Positions 1-13,035 of a stretch of 64,000 bases of DNA are shown piece after piece (positions within the stretch are counted from its first letter, which is position 1; every line of letters starts with the position of its first letter). The translations under genes were made by a program, and so were the position numbers. Location: positions 360,984 through 424,983 of the forward strand of contig NMRB01000358.1 of assembly GCA_002633025.1 (NCBI GenBank), given 5' to 3'. This DNA comes from Notospermus geniculatus. Lineage: Eukaryota; Nemertea; Pilidiophora; Heteronemertea; Lineidae. Under the pieces are notes generated by a model. That model saw only the letters and a program-made list of their open reading frames with translations. It ran no database searches and was not told the DNA's origin.

Positions 1-216
1 AATCTGGGCAGTCTGGACATTAGTAGTGAGGGGTGCATTCGATAACCAACAACTTCTATGCTTTGGATCTATTTAGTACGGGTATTTGTATAAAAAACTT
101 GCATCTGGCTTCACTGTAAGGTCAAATACAGGATTCGACATTCTCGGTAATGTATAGCAAGGCTAACAATGCATAGCTTTGAATGTCAGACTCCACATGT
201 GTTGTTTTAATCCTAC

Positions 217-404
217 CTGCTTCATCATGCTTTCCTTTGTAACTTATCATTAGTATACTGGGTGTTCCAATAAATGGAAAGGATCTACATGTAAGCCTAT
301 TTGTTGCTGTACTATAATGTGTCTCTGTATTTTTTGAGTCGACAGTCACAAGGTCAGAAAGCATTGAACTGATCATTGTTGACATAACTACTGTTGTGGC
401 GTTT
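217..404 (-). CDS. Candidate internal exon of an unidentified gene
   Basis: A minus-strand reading frame runs open from 484 to 122. Inside it, a pyrimidine-rich stretch ending in TAG (acceptor just above 404) and a GCAG/GTAGGA donor (just below 217) bound a 188-nt exon-like segment. The predicted peptide has mixed composition and includes GTPSILMISYKGKHDEA near its end. I do not recognise the family. No neighbouring exon could be joined with confidence: one side is off the window edge and nothing convincing lies upstream. It could equally be a chance open frame in AT-rich intergenic DNA. Confidence 0.25.
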
Positions 405-1344
405 CTATGAAAAAAGATACCAATAAGTGAAAAAAGGGAATGAAACCAACTTGGTGGCACAGCGGAAACAGCGACATCTGTCACCAGTTGAAGTCATGGG
501 TTTGATTGCTGATTGCACCCATTCTGTACCGGTCAGACATGAAAGAGGTACAGGCTCTCTTCAACAATTTTTTGGGCCTACTTTCACTAAAACTCAACCA
601 ATATAATCTTTTTAGCAAAAACATGTACGTTTCAGGTTGTTGGTTCAAAACTCACTTCCATTTCAGGCAATGAATTTGAGATATTCCCTGACTAAGCACA
701 TGAAATACGGTTAAGATTTAAAGGTTAATAACTTAAACACGGTTCAACTTTATGGGTTAACAATAAACCATGATGGAAGAAGACTCTAAACCATCATGGC
801 AGTTTATTTAAAATTAGCATGAACCAGGCTACTAATGAACTCTCTGTTTTTCTCCACTTGCTAAAGGTAGACTCCTGTCCAAAGAAACTGAATTTCAAGC
901 ATTACCTGACTTTGAAAAAAAAATGGGAAGTTTAAGATTCATTGGAGCTAAATTTACCAGAAGTATGTTACCTGTATTTTACATGCATTTTGTTACTGGA
1001 TGCACGCGAAGTTTTATTCTGCTTGTCCTGAAATGGAGTGGGTTCTTGACTTCAATCAGTTCAGCTAGATTTTCTGTAGAATTATGTGCACAAAATGTAT
1101 TGGCATTACTGTTAAATTAAAGGTGAACTTTGCTTTATTCACTTGTCACTGTTCCTGCACCTGATTCCGACTGAGTCCTGTCAAAACAACATGAAATGGA
1201 AGAAAGCTGCTGAAGCCTTCTGATTGACAATTAGTGAGGAATTCTCCAGGCAGGTAGAATCACCTTCTCAGAGCTGAGTAGCCTTTTCCTCTCTTTATTT
1301 CACTACCAGTTTGTTTGTTGTGAAATTACCCTGTCAGATTGATT
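405..1344. other. Intergenic or intronic stretch, no gene seen
   Basis: The only open frame here is short (923-1120, 65 codons) and has no recognisable motif. I see no repeat structure or RNA gene before the minisatellite begins. Confidence 0.5.
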
Positions 1345-1986
1345 GGGTGGTATCTGCTGCTACAAGGATTGTAAGCCATGGTCAAAGTGGTGTATCTGTT
1401 GCCACAAGAAGGATTGTAAGCCATGGTCAAAGTGGTGTATCTGCCTCTACCAGAAGGATTGTAAGCCATGGTCAAAGTGGTGTATCTGCCTCTACCAGGA
1501 TTGTAAGCCATGGTCAAAGTGGTGAATCTGCTGCCACAAGGATTGTAAGCCGCGGTCCAAGTGGTGTATCTGCTGCTCTACAAGGATTGTGAGCCATGGT
1601 CAAAGTGGTGAATCTGCTGCTACAAGGATTGTAACCTATGGTAAAGGTGGTGTATCTGCTGCTACAAGGATTGTAAGCCATGGTCAAAGTGGTGAATCTG
1701 CTGCTACAAGGATTGTAAGCCATGGTCAAAGTGGTGAGTCTGCTGCCACAAGGATTGTAACCTATGGGAAAGGTGGTGTATCTGCTGCTACAAGGATTGT
1801 AAGCCATGGTCAAAGTGGTGTATCTGCTGCTACAAGGAAGCCATGGTCAAAGTGGTGAATCTGCTGCCACAAGGATTGTAACCTATGGTAAAGGTGGTGT
1901 ACCTGCTGCTACAAGGATTGTAAGCCACGGTTTAACTGCTGCTACAAGGATTGTAACCTATATGGTAATGAAATGGCCAGGGCCAT
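1345..1986. repeat. 42-bp minisatellite, left block
   Basis: About fifteen imperfect units of 42 bp. The core reads ATTGTAAGCCATGGTCAAAG and alternates with GGTGTATCTGCTGCTACAAG. Variant units carry CCTATGGTAAAG in place of CCATGGTCAAAG, and some are shortened. Because 42 is a multiple of three and the unit lacks stops in several frames, repetitive open frames appear on both strands. These are a by-product of the unit length and do not indicate a gene. The array resumes at 2903 after an inserted element. Confidence 0.92.
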
Positions 1987-2902
1987 TGTGCTCACCTCTG
2001 TGACAGAGTATGAAGTGTGAGTAGCCTGGTGATACACTGAATGGTGAAGGATTAGTGCAGGAACATCGTAACATTTACTACCGATGAGATATGGCCAAAG
2101 TCAATTTTTCAAGATGGCCGCCTGGCAGCCATGTTGAAGTCCAATCGAACCGAAATTTGGCATAAATAAGTAGACAGTACCAAGACACATATTTAGGCAC
2201 GGTTAAGGCATCCTAGCTACCACTATTTATGAGGTGTGGGTCGAAGTCCATTTTTCAAGATGGCTCCCTGGCGGCCATATTTGACGTCGAATCTGCCTGA
2301 AATTTACCATATATTTATATGGTACCTAGATACATATTTTGACAACGTTAAAACATCCTACCTACTCCTATTTATAAAATGTGGGTCAAAGTCCATTTTT
2401 CAAGATGGCTTCCTGGCGGCCATATTTGAAGTCCGATCGGGTTGAAATTTGGTGCATTCGTGCAGGGTGCCTAGATATATCTTCACACCAAATCACAACA
2501 CTCTATGTCAAATAGCAATGAAATGTGCCACCAAACAGTGAATTTTGAACTTTGACCTCTGTGACCTTGAAAAGTAGGTCAAATCAAAAACCCGGGATTT
2601 ATGTGATGTAGTCTCATCAGAGGAACCCACCATAAAAGTTTCGTGGTTCTGGCTAACAGCGTTCAGGAGATATGGCCGAAAGAAGGTTTTCACAAAGCGC
2701 CCCCTACAGGCCAGAGTGTACAAGCAGCAGCGCCAAGTTTCGGTCCAGAGATAGTTTTTACCATAGGGTACCTGTACACCAAATTTCAAGTCTGTAACCC
2801 AAGCGGTTTAGAAACGTGCCACCCCTGTTAACGACGACGACGACGACGGACGACGACGGACGACACACCATGGGAGAAGCTCACCTCACAGAGGTGAGCT
2901 AA
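1987..2902. mobile_element. TIR element inserted into the minisatellite
   Basis: The segment is bounded by a perfect 14-bp inverted repeat: GCTCACCTCTGTGA at 1990-2003 and its complement at 2886-2899. Inside are three diverged direct copies of a ~150-bp unit containing TTTTTCAAGATGG (near 2105, 2252 and 2397). A simple GAC-rich run (GACGACGACGAC and GGACGACGACGG) lies close to the right end. There is no long open frame, so this is probably a non-autonomous DNA transposon. The minisatellite continues on both sides, so the array existed before the insertion. Confidence 0.8.
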
Positions 2903-3165
2903 AAAGTGGTGTATCTGCTGCTACAAGGATTGTAAGCCATGGTCAAAGTGGTGTATCTGCTGCTACAAGGATTGTGAGCCATGGTCAAAGTGGTGTATCT
3001 GCTGCTACAAAGATTGTAAGCCATGGTCAAAGTGGTGTACCTGCTGCTACAAGGATTGTAAGCCAAGGTTTAACTGCTGCTACAAGGATTGTAAGCCATG
3101 GTCAAAGTGGTGTATCTGTTGCTACCAGCAGGATTGTAAGCCATGGTCAAAGTGGATTTGCTGGC
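2903..3165. repeat. 42-bp minisatellite, right block
   Basis: Six to seven further units of the same 42-bp repeat seen at 1345-1986, including one shortened variant (AAGCCAAGGTTTAACTGCTG), followed by a degenerate last unit. Confidence 0.9.
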
Positions 3166-4120
3166 ACAAGACATATTCTGCCCGTATTGCATTACAAGTC
3201 ACCTGAGGTGGTGGGGTGGTTAGTTCTCTTTCAGTTCCGTGTTCTCTTCGACACATTATCATTGCACTGACTGTACTGCCGGTATGGAGTGATAGAAAGT
3301 TCCCTGTTTCGACAAAGTATCACAATATCTTTGAGCACTAGTAGTCTTGTTTAGTGGAGCCAAGTCCTTTGATGAGTAATTCATGCTATGAGTCGCATAC
3401 ATTGTATTCTCTTGGAGACTGTGCGTGAATCATCCTCGGCTACTTCAGTGACCTGGGGACTAATGCAAGATGCAAAAAATTTCCACCTTTATCAATGAGA
3501 GTACTATTATGATTCTGCTCCAAGTTGATTTTGATGTGGTTTGTTAAAAGACTCATTGCTGCGGCTGTTTTCATTATGCAAGGTCCATTTCAGAAGATCT
3601 AGCATCGTCTAACCTATCCACAAGATGACACATAGTACTGTTACAGCTGACTGCATTCAGCATCAGTCAGGCACGACATTGCATTGTGCATTAACTGCTT
3701 TTATTGAAATTCAACTTCGAAATTGACATGTCTTAAGAGACGTGCAGAATAAACTTGTTGATGACTGTCTATTGACTTTGGCACAAGCAGGTTACACAGA
3801 AAGCATGACTACATCTCTTTTCCCAAAACTCTTCTCTACCCTTCTAAAAACACCCTACAGGGTTTTTGTAGGTAGAATGTACACACGGGTTGTTTTTCTT
3901 AAAACATCCGAAGCAAATACATCTAGTATTAAGCTAAGGGCAGGTGTTAATTGTATGGGTTCTTGCCTATTGTAATCATCCAATGGAGAACATGTAGCAG
4001 AATCTTAAGTGAGGTTCCCAGAGAAAGTAACGTTGTTGAAGCTTCTCTTTCAAAACATGTTGAGTCACGAGGACAGATCTATCTTCTTTTCTCAACCTTG
4101 ATTCTTTACAGTATGGACTT
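3166..4120. other. Intergenic stretch, no gene seen
   Basis: Unique-looking AT-rich sequence. The open frames at 3742-3975 and 3951-4169 show no family motif or splice support. Confidence 0.5.
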
Positions 4121-4215
4121 CATCCTCCCACAGCAGGGGTTTTTACCTCGCTCCTCTTCATCCACTTAGAAGTGCATGAAGAGGAGCGAGACCAAACCCT
4201 GCTATGGGAGGATGG
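4121..4215. mobile_element. Hairpin MITE, copy 1 of a two-copy family
   Basis: Inverted repeat: the left arm CATCCTCCCACAGCAGGG pairs with the right arm CCCTGCTATGGGAGGATG. An inner stem is formed by CTCGCTCCTCTTCAT and ATGAAGAGGAGCGAG. A diverged copy with the same outer and inner arms lies at 24969-25077. The element is too short to code for protein. Confidence 0.8.
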
Positions 4216-4518
4216 TTGACTTGGCTGAGAAACCAAAGGTACGGTACGTGTGTACCTCTTAAACAGGTAAGAAGGAAGTTTTATACGAAAAGAAACTTTG
4301 TTGGATATCCCGAAATGAATCTCCTCGCATGAACTGTAGTCTTCATGCTATTGTTAATTTCAGATGCAATTAGCATTACTTTATAATCATTCTCTTCTCC
4401 ATTACAACCCACCACATGTGAAAGATAAACTGATATTGCAATGCTGTAAGGTAGAGTAGCAAGTACAATAGCTGCTGTAGCTATTGTTGTTCATTAATTA
4501 AAGGTAAAATACAATGAA

Positions 4519-4724
4519 ATATGTGACCCAACTCTGATCTCGCAAAAGTAGGCGCATGTCACAGGTGGTCATCATGGTCACCAGTTTACTCAACTATTAT
4601 CACTGCTGTCCACTACTATTGTCAACCTGCAGAGACATACATTTCAGCTATTGTGTTGTAAGGCTGTTAACCCTTTCCTCGGTTGCGACATGTGCCTACT
4701 TTTGCGAGATCGGGTCACACATTT
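4519..4724. mobile_element. MITE with ~40-bp inverted arms
   Basis: The left arm contains ATCTCGCAAAAGTAGGCGCA. The right arm (4685-4724) contains its near-complement TGCCTACTTTTGCGAGAT. Both outer ends carry ATGTGACCC-like or GGGTCACACAT sequence. The ~100-bp centre has no coding potential. Confidence 0.8.
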
Positions 4725-7700
4725 AGATATCGTTAAGGGTTGAAATGTTGTTATACTTTCTCCCTGGAAAAGCTGTAGTATTATTTTGATGAGACAATTT
4801 ATCCCCATTCGCACACATGATGACACCCACTTTCAGCCCGCTTGGTCACATGATGTAATGCTCACGCTCTAATTATAGTTCTCTGACTCTGCAAAACCTG
4901 GATTCTAATTTGATTCTTTCATCCCTCGCTTGAAAATTGGAAGATCTCTGACCCCACACAACATAAAAAGCGTGGCTTGTAATTCCTAGTTCAATCGCAG
5001 TTTGACGAGACTACATAGTTCCTAGCATACCTGCTTCAGTATATCGCTCAAATCACACATTTCTTGGAAGGCGGGTCACTTGATAATACCACCGCAATCC
5101 ACTATCTACCATCTATACATGACTCGGCGTAATTCCTTTTTTTCTTTCATACAAAGATGCTTAGTGTACTAACTTGTAAATACACTTCGACATATGTACA
5201 GACGAATTAAAAAGAATCGAATTTTTAAAGCCTTTTCCGTTGTAATCTCAACCCAGATTCAGCATCTGTTCGAGTCTTGGATTACTTTTCTGTGCAAACT
5301 TCATCTGGTCATTTTTTTCCGTTTCAGGGGGCTCATGCTGTGCGGAGCTTATGTACTTGTCATTCGAAGCAATTTAAAGACGTGTTGTACGATAATAAAA
5401 AGTTTTGTAGAGTTCCAACTTTTTCAACTTGTATATGCGATTTGTTTGTTTTGTTTAATGTGAAGCTTCCCACCTAACTACCACCCTGATACTGTGGCAG
5501 TTATCAAACCGTACATAAAGTTCTTTTGGCTGTAACCGTGTGCAACTTCTAAGTTTCTATAGGAGGAAGGTCCTTTGCATTAGATTCTTATTGAGGAATC
5601 TGTGTAAAAAACGTAAAACCGTCTTCCACGAGATTTTCACGATCATTAAGCAAAGTTAAGTGATGATGAAATAACTATATTCAGACCAGCCCTCATAGTG
5701 ATTCTGTTTCCATCTGAACCAATCCACTCCCGAGGGATGCTATTTTCTCCCGATAATAACAGTTATCCTCCGCAATGATGTGAGAACATTTTACACCATC
5801 CCCGATTTCTTGTCGATTTCTTCGGCAGCCTCGTATCTCGGGAATCCCCGGGGAGACCTTCCCAATGAAAGATCGCATGAGTTCAAACTTTCCGATTCCA
5901 TTAACAGTTACAAACAGCAATCTTATGGTCATTTCCTTCGTTTGATGTTGTGAGATACGACGTGATAATACTCACGAGGATTTTGTAATGAATATTCTGA
6001 TTGGTTAAATTTCGGCATGCCCAGATGCATGATGTCGCGTCCATTCTTACAATGGCGCAATTCTCCTATGATAAAATTCACTGATTTCTATCTGATCATC
6101 CAGGAAGGAGTGTTGATCAATCCCATTTAAGTTTTCAATGCTTGCAAAATGGATGTGTGCATTATCATAGCAATATTGCAGATGTGCTGATCTCCAGGTT
6201 TGTATGGATGTATCCAGCCATTGATATGTTGAAATAAGATTGGTAGTGTGTTGAGCAGTTTGGTTGCTATAGATTCTCGGATACGTGAGTCCATGCACGG
6301 TTGAAAAACTGTCAAAAATCAAGCGCGGAAGATTTATGCTGATGTTACTAAAATTAATGTGACAGAGCAATAATATTTGCTGGTACATGACGTCATGAAG
6401 TGGTTGACAATGTGTCCCTCCAGTTGTTTTGACAAAAAATGTGGGCTTGCTCACACACTAACAAGGAAGTTTAACCTCTTTATATTGTATTTGCAATTCA
6501 TAATGTTTATATTGGCCATAAATTGTTGTTTTTTCGTGGAAATCTTGGACATCGCCGCCACCAGAAATGGTGTTCTGTATATCTTGAATACACAGCTGGC
6601 AAAAACTGAAACAGGTCAAAATATCCTGATTCATCCAGAAAGTATGTGATGATAAGGTGGTAATGTTGAAGTGGACGAGTCAGCACCGTGGTTTGTGAAA
6701 TTTTGCTGATGTGGTAAAGGCATTGACAAATTGATGCACTGAATAAGCCAATGGCGAGAAGGAAGTGACAGGTTTAGCCAGCGTTCAAGCATGGAGAGTT
6801 ATGCGGAAGATACATCAATTGGAAGAAAGATGTGGCACGGCTAAACATTCTTATAATAAATCAGTGATTTCTTCTGGTAGTGCTTCCTAATACTAGGCAT
6901 CATCTAAAAGGAATGTGTGGATGACAGTCCCACCCCTGTCCATCTCCGCTCAGCTCAGCGCTGAATGAACGAATCTTTTGAGTAATCGTGAGCACTTTTC
7001 TTCCTCCACTCGGCGACTTCTGTTTATTACTATAAATTTTGAAAAATGTGAAGATTTGTAGGTTTTAGTCGACATCAGATTCCTACGATTTCAAGAATCC
7101 TGATAATAATAATATTTACTTTTCGATCCCGCGTGGAACGTTCCCATGTTCCTGATGTTCGTGTGGAGTGTGATGCTGTTGAAAACAAAGAAGGTTTTCT
7201 CTGAAAATATTCAGGTAGACTCGTGAATGGAGATTTCAAGTCCTGTAGAAAGTTAGCCACTGGCATGATGCACTTGTATCACTAAGAACTGTAGCAGTGC
7301 ATTCATTTCTGGGCTTTTTCAATCTCGGTAAATCACCAGAAGTGGATCAAAAAGGTTGGACAAGCACTGGCAGGACAAACTAGACCCATGCATTTGACAC
7401 TTTTGTGCATCATCAACATCGAATGTCCATGACTTTCACTGTGTCAGAAGGCAATTTACCGATTCAATTCTTTAAAATGGTGGTGCCTGCATGGCGCATC
7501 TTTAATATGAAAACACATGATGATTTCTTTTTCGATGTTCTGGAGGTTCAATCAGAAGACTCTGGTTTCATGACTTGGATCATGTGATATAAAACAACAA
7601 AACATGCAGGTGCCGAGGTGATGATGCCAAAACTTAACCCTTTGTCTCCACGAATCTACCGTACCTTTCTCACAATCAAACCCTGGATTTCGAGCGGACT

Positions 7701-8751
7701 CTACACCATCTGGAAAGTTGTTTCTTCAGAGAAAACTAGGACAAGGACATAAGGATCACCAGCATGGTTTCAATGAGGCATACTACTTTTGGCCCGGGTG
7801 ATAATTATAGGGGACATGATGGTATGGTTGTCTTCCATTTAGGGACCCTGGGGGAGATTATGTCCTCTCATTATCTGTCCGTTTATGTTCAATGCAATCG
7901 ACTGGAAATAAGCAATGATTTTGACCCTTTCTGGGTGGCTCACCAAATTTTGATGTGATTTTCAAAGGTCTGCTCTAACCTTCTTGTGTAAGGACAATGC
8001 CATCAATAGACAAAAATTGACAAAAACGACAAGATCTGTGCAATTCTGCCAAAATCTCAACCATAACCTCGGTCCGAAATTGAATGACGTGTAGCAGACA
8101 ACCCCATGACAGTGACTTTGAAGATGTTCCGTCAGAGTCGAACATAGCTGAATCATGGATTGCAGTTTCAGATCATGGTTCTGGTTGAGATTTTGGCAGA
8201 AGTGCACAGATCTGTGAATCGTTTATTATGAATCCAGAAATACTTCTTAAAGGATCTGACTGAATGTGGAAAGGTTGGAATTGGATGAGGATACCGTAAC
8301 ACCTTGCTTGTCCTGACTGGGGAATGTGCCTTGATGGATGGAAGCATTGCCAAGGTCAAACGAGCCATGTGGATCTTCCCCTCTAAATTAGTCAATACCC
8401 AATCAGTTTCAGAACTCCTCATAAAGTAGCCACAAAACCAGTTGTAATTTGACGCCGGTAGCAAAAAGCAATGCATCAACACTTCAAAAGGTAGGAGAGG
8501 TCCTGTTGAAAGCTGCTGCATTAAATGAACCACACCAGGGAAATCTTTCCTCTTGTTAATGCAAAAAGATACATTGACCATATGGTTTCTTTTTGAATTG
8601 AAAGGGGGATGCAAATGGATGGCAGTGAAGACGAACTCCCTTGTTAGTTTATAATGGAAGTTGGTTTTATTGCAATGAAATGTTGCTATGAGAAAGTGAT
8701 GCTGTCCCTTCTGTCTGTAGTTGCTGAGGGAATGATGCACTCAAATCTATG
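4725..8751. other. 4-kb stretch without a supportable gene
   Basis: Several medium open frames occur on the minus strand: 5693-5932, 6047-6454 (135 codons) and 8168-8740 (190 codons). None shows a recognisable domain, a convincing splice context or a repeated motif. The 190-codon frame is the longest open frame in the first 26 kb, but its composition (rich in His, Phe and Ser) looks like translated non-coding DNA. Confidence 0.45.
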
Positions 8752-8966
8752 AAAGTCTGACAACTTATCTTCTTTGTTCTGTGTGGATAGGTCAGAAACT
8801 CCTGAGGAAGCCAAGGTATGGCTCAAGCTGATCACACCCAGTGCAGGTGACCAAAAACAAAGTCTGACAACTTATCTTCTTTGGTCTGTGTGGATAGGTC
8901 AGAAACTCCTGAGGAAGCCAAGGTATGGCTCAAGTAGATCACACCCAGTGCAGATGACCAAAAACA
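8752..8966. repeat. Tandem duplication of a 107-bp unit
   Basis: Two head-to-tail copies starting AAAGTCTGACAACTTATCTT at 8752 and 8859. They differ at a few positions (for example TTGTTCTGTG against TTGGTCTGTG). This is a simple local duplication. Confidence 0.9.
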
Positions 8967-11900
8967 AGCCATTCAAGAAATGGGAAATCTTAGCTACGAT
9001 AGAGGGCAGCACACCAAAACCAGGTCCTATACAATGAAAGCCTTTTGTGTGGGAAAATGATCATGATCAGGACTGGGATATGTCACTTTCATTTCAATAG
9101 TTTTAACCACTAGTGACACCTATTGAGGCAGAGGGTGATGGTCCCCCACACATGTATTTGATAAAGGTACATGTACATCCTCCATTCCTTTAGCCCATTA
9201 TGTTACAAAGTGAATATCATCCCATTCTCTTCTGCAGAGGAAACTATCTCATTAATTACCCAAGAGTGAATAAATTTCTGCATCATCTGTGGCAAACGCT
9301 TACCATAGTACACTAAATGTGCCCAGAGCTTTTAAATAAAATTATGAATTGACAAAACAACTCAATCAATTTCATTTATGACTTTCCTCCGATGAAATTT
9401 CCCCAGTACCAGTTTGACTTTTTCTATGCATATGCTTGATGCAATAATATTCCCTGCACGGCAAATGCCAAATTTTTCAACAGCATGAAAGATGCACATT
9501 TTTCTCATGAAAAACTGTTTTAATCGGTTGGAAATTTCAAAATCAGATTGAATTGGCTCCATTATTTCTTGCGACCTCAGCTGGCGTGTTGCCTTCATAA
9601 TTTAATATTTTCTTAATCATGAATTATATCATTCATTATTTATGACAAATTTTCCAAGGCATTCAGGAAATTCGTGTGTTCTCCATACACCAATTCACTG
9701 CCCTTTATGAAAAAGCGATATGTTGAAAGTGACATGTACTTATAAGCAGCGTGTTTCGCTAGGACTGGATTGGACTCCCCCAATAATGCATCCTAGGTTA
9801 CCATTCATATTGCTTATCACGTGGTCACGTGACTGCAAAGAATCGGCCATGTTGGCCAGCAACGACGTTAACTCTGTCACGTCATAACATTCTGCGTCAT
9901 GATCTGTATGACACTGTGTTCATGCCGTGATGTCGCTTGACATTTTGACGGCCAATGTGGCGGCATCATGTTCTCATGGAAGTGTGACGTCATGTAAAGA
10001 ACCTCTGTAGGTTTCCATATAAAAATGAGCTGTGCACTGATGAAGAATGCCTGATACCACTCCATTTACATTTTCAAGAAGCCCTCAGATCCACTTCCAA
10101 CGCCTACGCTATGTGACGGAGTGAAAGATAACTTGATAGTCCTATGTAACGACAAAAATCACTGAAATTTTCAGTTGAGTGAATTCCATTGCTCACTCTA
10201 GAAATACGTGAGTGCTCAATTTCATAAAAAAAGATCTAGCGTATATCAATGATATAATTTTCACTTGGTTTGATGCTTGCATTCAGTGCTGATATCGTCT
10301 CATCCGAAGACTTCTTCAAGCAGAATCTGATATTTTCATTTCACAGCAGCACTGCTTTCAATTACAGAAAACATTTTTGTGGAACTTTTGCAAAGGAATG
10401 TAAAACATAATGGACTCTACGTTGAACAAATCTGCCAACGGAAGGAAGTCTTGAAGCTGTTGTATCAGAATGAAGTTCGCTTGAAACGACAAATGTTTTC
10501 TTTTAAATCGCAGAGGTGAAACACCTGATTGTTTTCTGCTAATGAGCATGATTAACCTCTTGGTAATTTACGAAATTACGCAATATTAGGCCAAACATTA
10601 CAGAATTTTCAAGCTCCACAGTAATAGGTCGTAATTTTTTTGCCCAAGTCAAAATGGATCTTGTTCGACTTTCCTGTGTAGAGTGTCGCTTACCATTCCT
10701 CAGGCGATCGCAATGTGTAGGCATAGTTTCAATCATATCTTAGCCCTTCACTTCACAAAAGACTGCCAATTCAACCAATAGCCAAGTGTAATTAACAATA
10801 CTTCAGCACCACTCAGTGGTACTCTGTTTCACCACCAGTGTGAATCACAGCGAGCCTGTACAAATACAAGTGGATTTCACACTTCGATTTGGGAATGCTA
10901 TGGGCTATACTTCCGTGCGGAAGCCATGAACATGATACTGCTCAATGCACAAGGTGTTCTCCCTTAAAAACGGCTTACTTCTCTTCCTACATTGAACAAC
11001 ATTATCACTAAATAAATCACCCAAGCATCCTGCCGCAGTTTTCCATTGATAAAGTAATTAAAGGATATCAGCTGGTTTCTTTCATAAAAAGTGGGGGTTT
11101 AAAAGAAATGTGATATTTCCTATAAATGACGAATATACTGGACAATAAGTGGTTGCGATGGGTGCCTTTGGTGTCATGCAGATGAATTTCAGCACCTGGA
11201 CCAAAAAGTTCTTTTAGAATCCCTATCATGTGATCGAACGGTAGCCTGCACCAACGAGTACGATATTCGTCAAATACTCGGCATCAGGGACATGTTGAAC
11301 GCTTGCTCCATGGGCCACTCCCTGATCAACTACACATGAAGACATCAAATTATTTCAAGTTGAAATTATTCCTGCCGAGTACAATGTACCACCTAAAGTT
11401 GAAATAACACGCAGTATGCACAAAAATAGCAAGAAAGGTAGATGTTGAAATCGTTTTGCTTCGTGACTTTTACCATTTTAACTTTGGCAGGAAGCTTTGG
11501 TTGAAGGTTGATGGAATTCACCCATTCTGAGCTGTGCCGAGTTGTTGTGCCAAATGCATGGATGGTGAGACAACATGCAGCCTCTGTCTGAACTTCAGAA
11601 CAACTTTAGTAATGTGCAGAGGTCTTTGTAATTATGATTTAAACAGTGATTTGTACCCTTTCCTGCTGATTGCAAGTCCGTGCTTGAGGGCCTCTGTGCA
11701 TCAGTGAGAGCTGTCAAATATTGTTTGACCACATCACATCACAGACATGTTGGCTACAATATTTCAACTCCACCACTCCTAACAACGGAAGGACGAAGCA
11801 TGAATAGACACACACCATTGAAAGTTCTGTAGTCAGTATCACAGATAATATAAGAAGTCAAATTGAAATTTACTTCAGTTGATAAACATTTGTGGCACAT

Positions 11901-12625
11901 CTTGATAATTTCACAAAACGTAATGGAAATTTAATGGGAGAAGTAAATTTGTCGATGTCAAAAGTGCACAAAGCGAGAAGTGCATTACAATATGATATCC
12001 TATAATGATGATTGTGTGGCACTCTGTTCATTGCGAGATTCCGCTGATTTGTAAAATGCAGGATTTCACGGTCAGGTACCAGGATGTGGAATTTGTCATC
12101 ATTATGTCAAAATGCTTCTTCACACTTTCCTGTGTGGATCACACCATCAGGATTTGTATTCAAGTTGTGATGTGCAATTTCGTGAAACAAGACAGAATGT
12201 TAGCAAGCATGTCAGAGCAAAGGTTACTGTGGTTGAATTTTGCATTAACCCCCTGAGAATGATGACAGGGGTGGTCATGGATGTGTGGAATGGTTGAAAG
12301 AAATTGTCCATCCTTTTGTTGGCCATTTGTCTGGTCAGACGTTGGGCTAGACGGACCATCGAACATTGTGTGTCCGTTTCACGTCATGATCTCATCACCT
12401 CTCATTGGCCTTATTAGGCCAACTTGACTTGGTCAATAACAAGTGTAATTAGTTGACTTGAGGCCAATATTTTACATACCTTTGACGTATACCCACATGA
12501 TGCGTATTCTTATTTAAATTACCATTGTTGGGAACTGAGTGCAAGTTTTCTAAAGCTCCATTGTTCTTCTATGATTTATATGAGATGTGGCCCCGAAAAT
12601 ATTGAATTACTTATCCTGTGACTTT
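8967..12625. other. 3.6-kb stretch without a gene; one diverged MITE
   Basis: Roughly 9790-10010 resembles the inner and right parts of the 342-bp MITE at 50031-50372. Shared blocks include ACACTGTGTT, TTTGACGGCCAA and TGACGTCA, with a degraded GAACCTCTGTAGG at the right end. The rest is unremarkable; open frames of 60-85 codons have no motif. Confidence 0.45.
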
Positions 12626-12867
12626 AGCAATAGACGATATCACTCCAAAAGAGTGCAGCACCTGACGGGTCCGGCGCCATGACGTCCTGCATGTCATTTC
12701 ATGATGTCTTGAGGTGAGACGAAAAAAAATCAAATTATGTCACGACATCATGATCGCTGAAACACTGGATTTTTTTTCGAGTCACATCATGGCATTCAGA
12801 AATGACGTGCGGGACGTCATGGACCTGTCAGGTGCTGCACTCTTTTGGAGTGATGGAGTCTATTGCT
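12626..12867. mobile_element. MITE with long terminal inverted repeats
   Basis: The left arm AGCAATAGACGATATCACTC, continuing CAAAAGAGTGCAGCACCTGAC, pairs with the right arm GTCAGGTGCTGCACTCTTTTG, continuing GAGTGATGGAGTCTATTGCT. Together they make ~60-bp arms around a ~120-bp centre. The target-site duplication is unclear. Confidence 0.85.
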
Positions 12868-12957
12868 GAGACAATAGTGGGCAAATAGATAACAGCAGGA
12901 GGAAACTGGAGTGTCCAGAGACCCTCATGAGTTTGCCTCTTTAAGACAAGAAAGAGG

Positions 12958-13035
12958 AGGCCAACTGGAATCGAACCTGGAGCATCACTGGTGAGAGGCA
13001 TTGCTGTTTCCACTGCTCCACTCTGACAGCCCGGA
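12958..13035 (-). repeat. tRNA-like sequence (SINE head or tRNA relic)
   Basis: Read on the minus strand it shows a B-box-like GGTTCGATTCC and an upstream A-box-like GTCAGAGTGGAGCAGTGG at plausible spacing. The acceptor stem does not pair, so a functional tRNA is unlikely. Confidence 0.5.

Noticed and set aside
1311-1858. Repetitive open frames on both strands resembling a repeat protein
   Set aside because: The 42-bp unit is a multiple of three without stops, so open frames arise automatically in several frames of both strands; the array is also interrupted by a transposon.
6047-6454. 135-codon minus-strand open frame
   Set aside because: No motif or homologue recognised; isolated in AT-rich intergenic DNA.
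8168-8740. 190-codon minus-strand open frame
   Set aside because: No recognisable domain, no splice or start context, and an amino-acid mix typical of translated non-coding DNA.
9790-10010. Annotating this as a full-length MITE
   Set aside because: Only the inner and right parts resemble the 342-bp element at 50031; the left end is too degraded to define a boundary.
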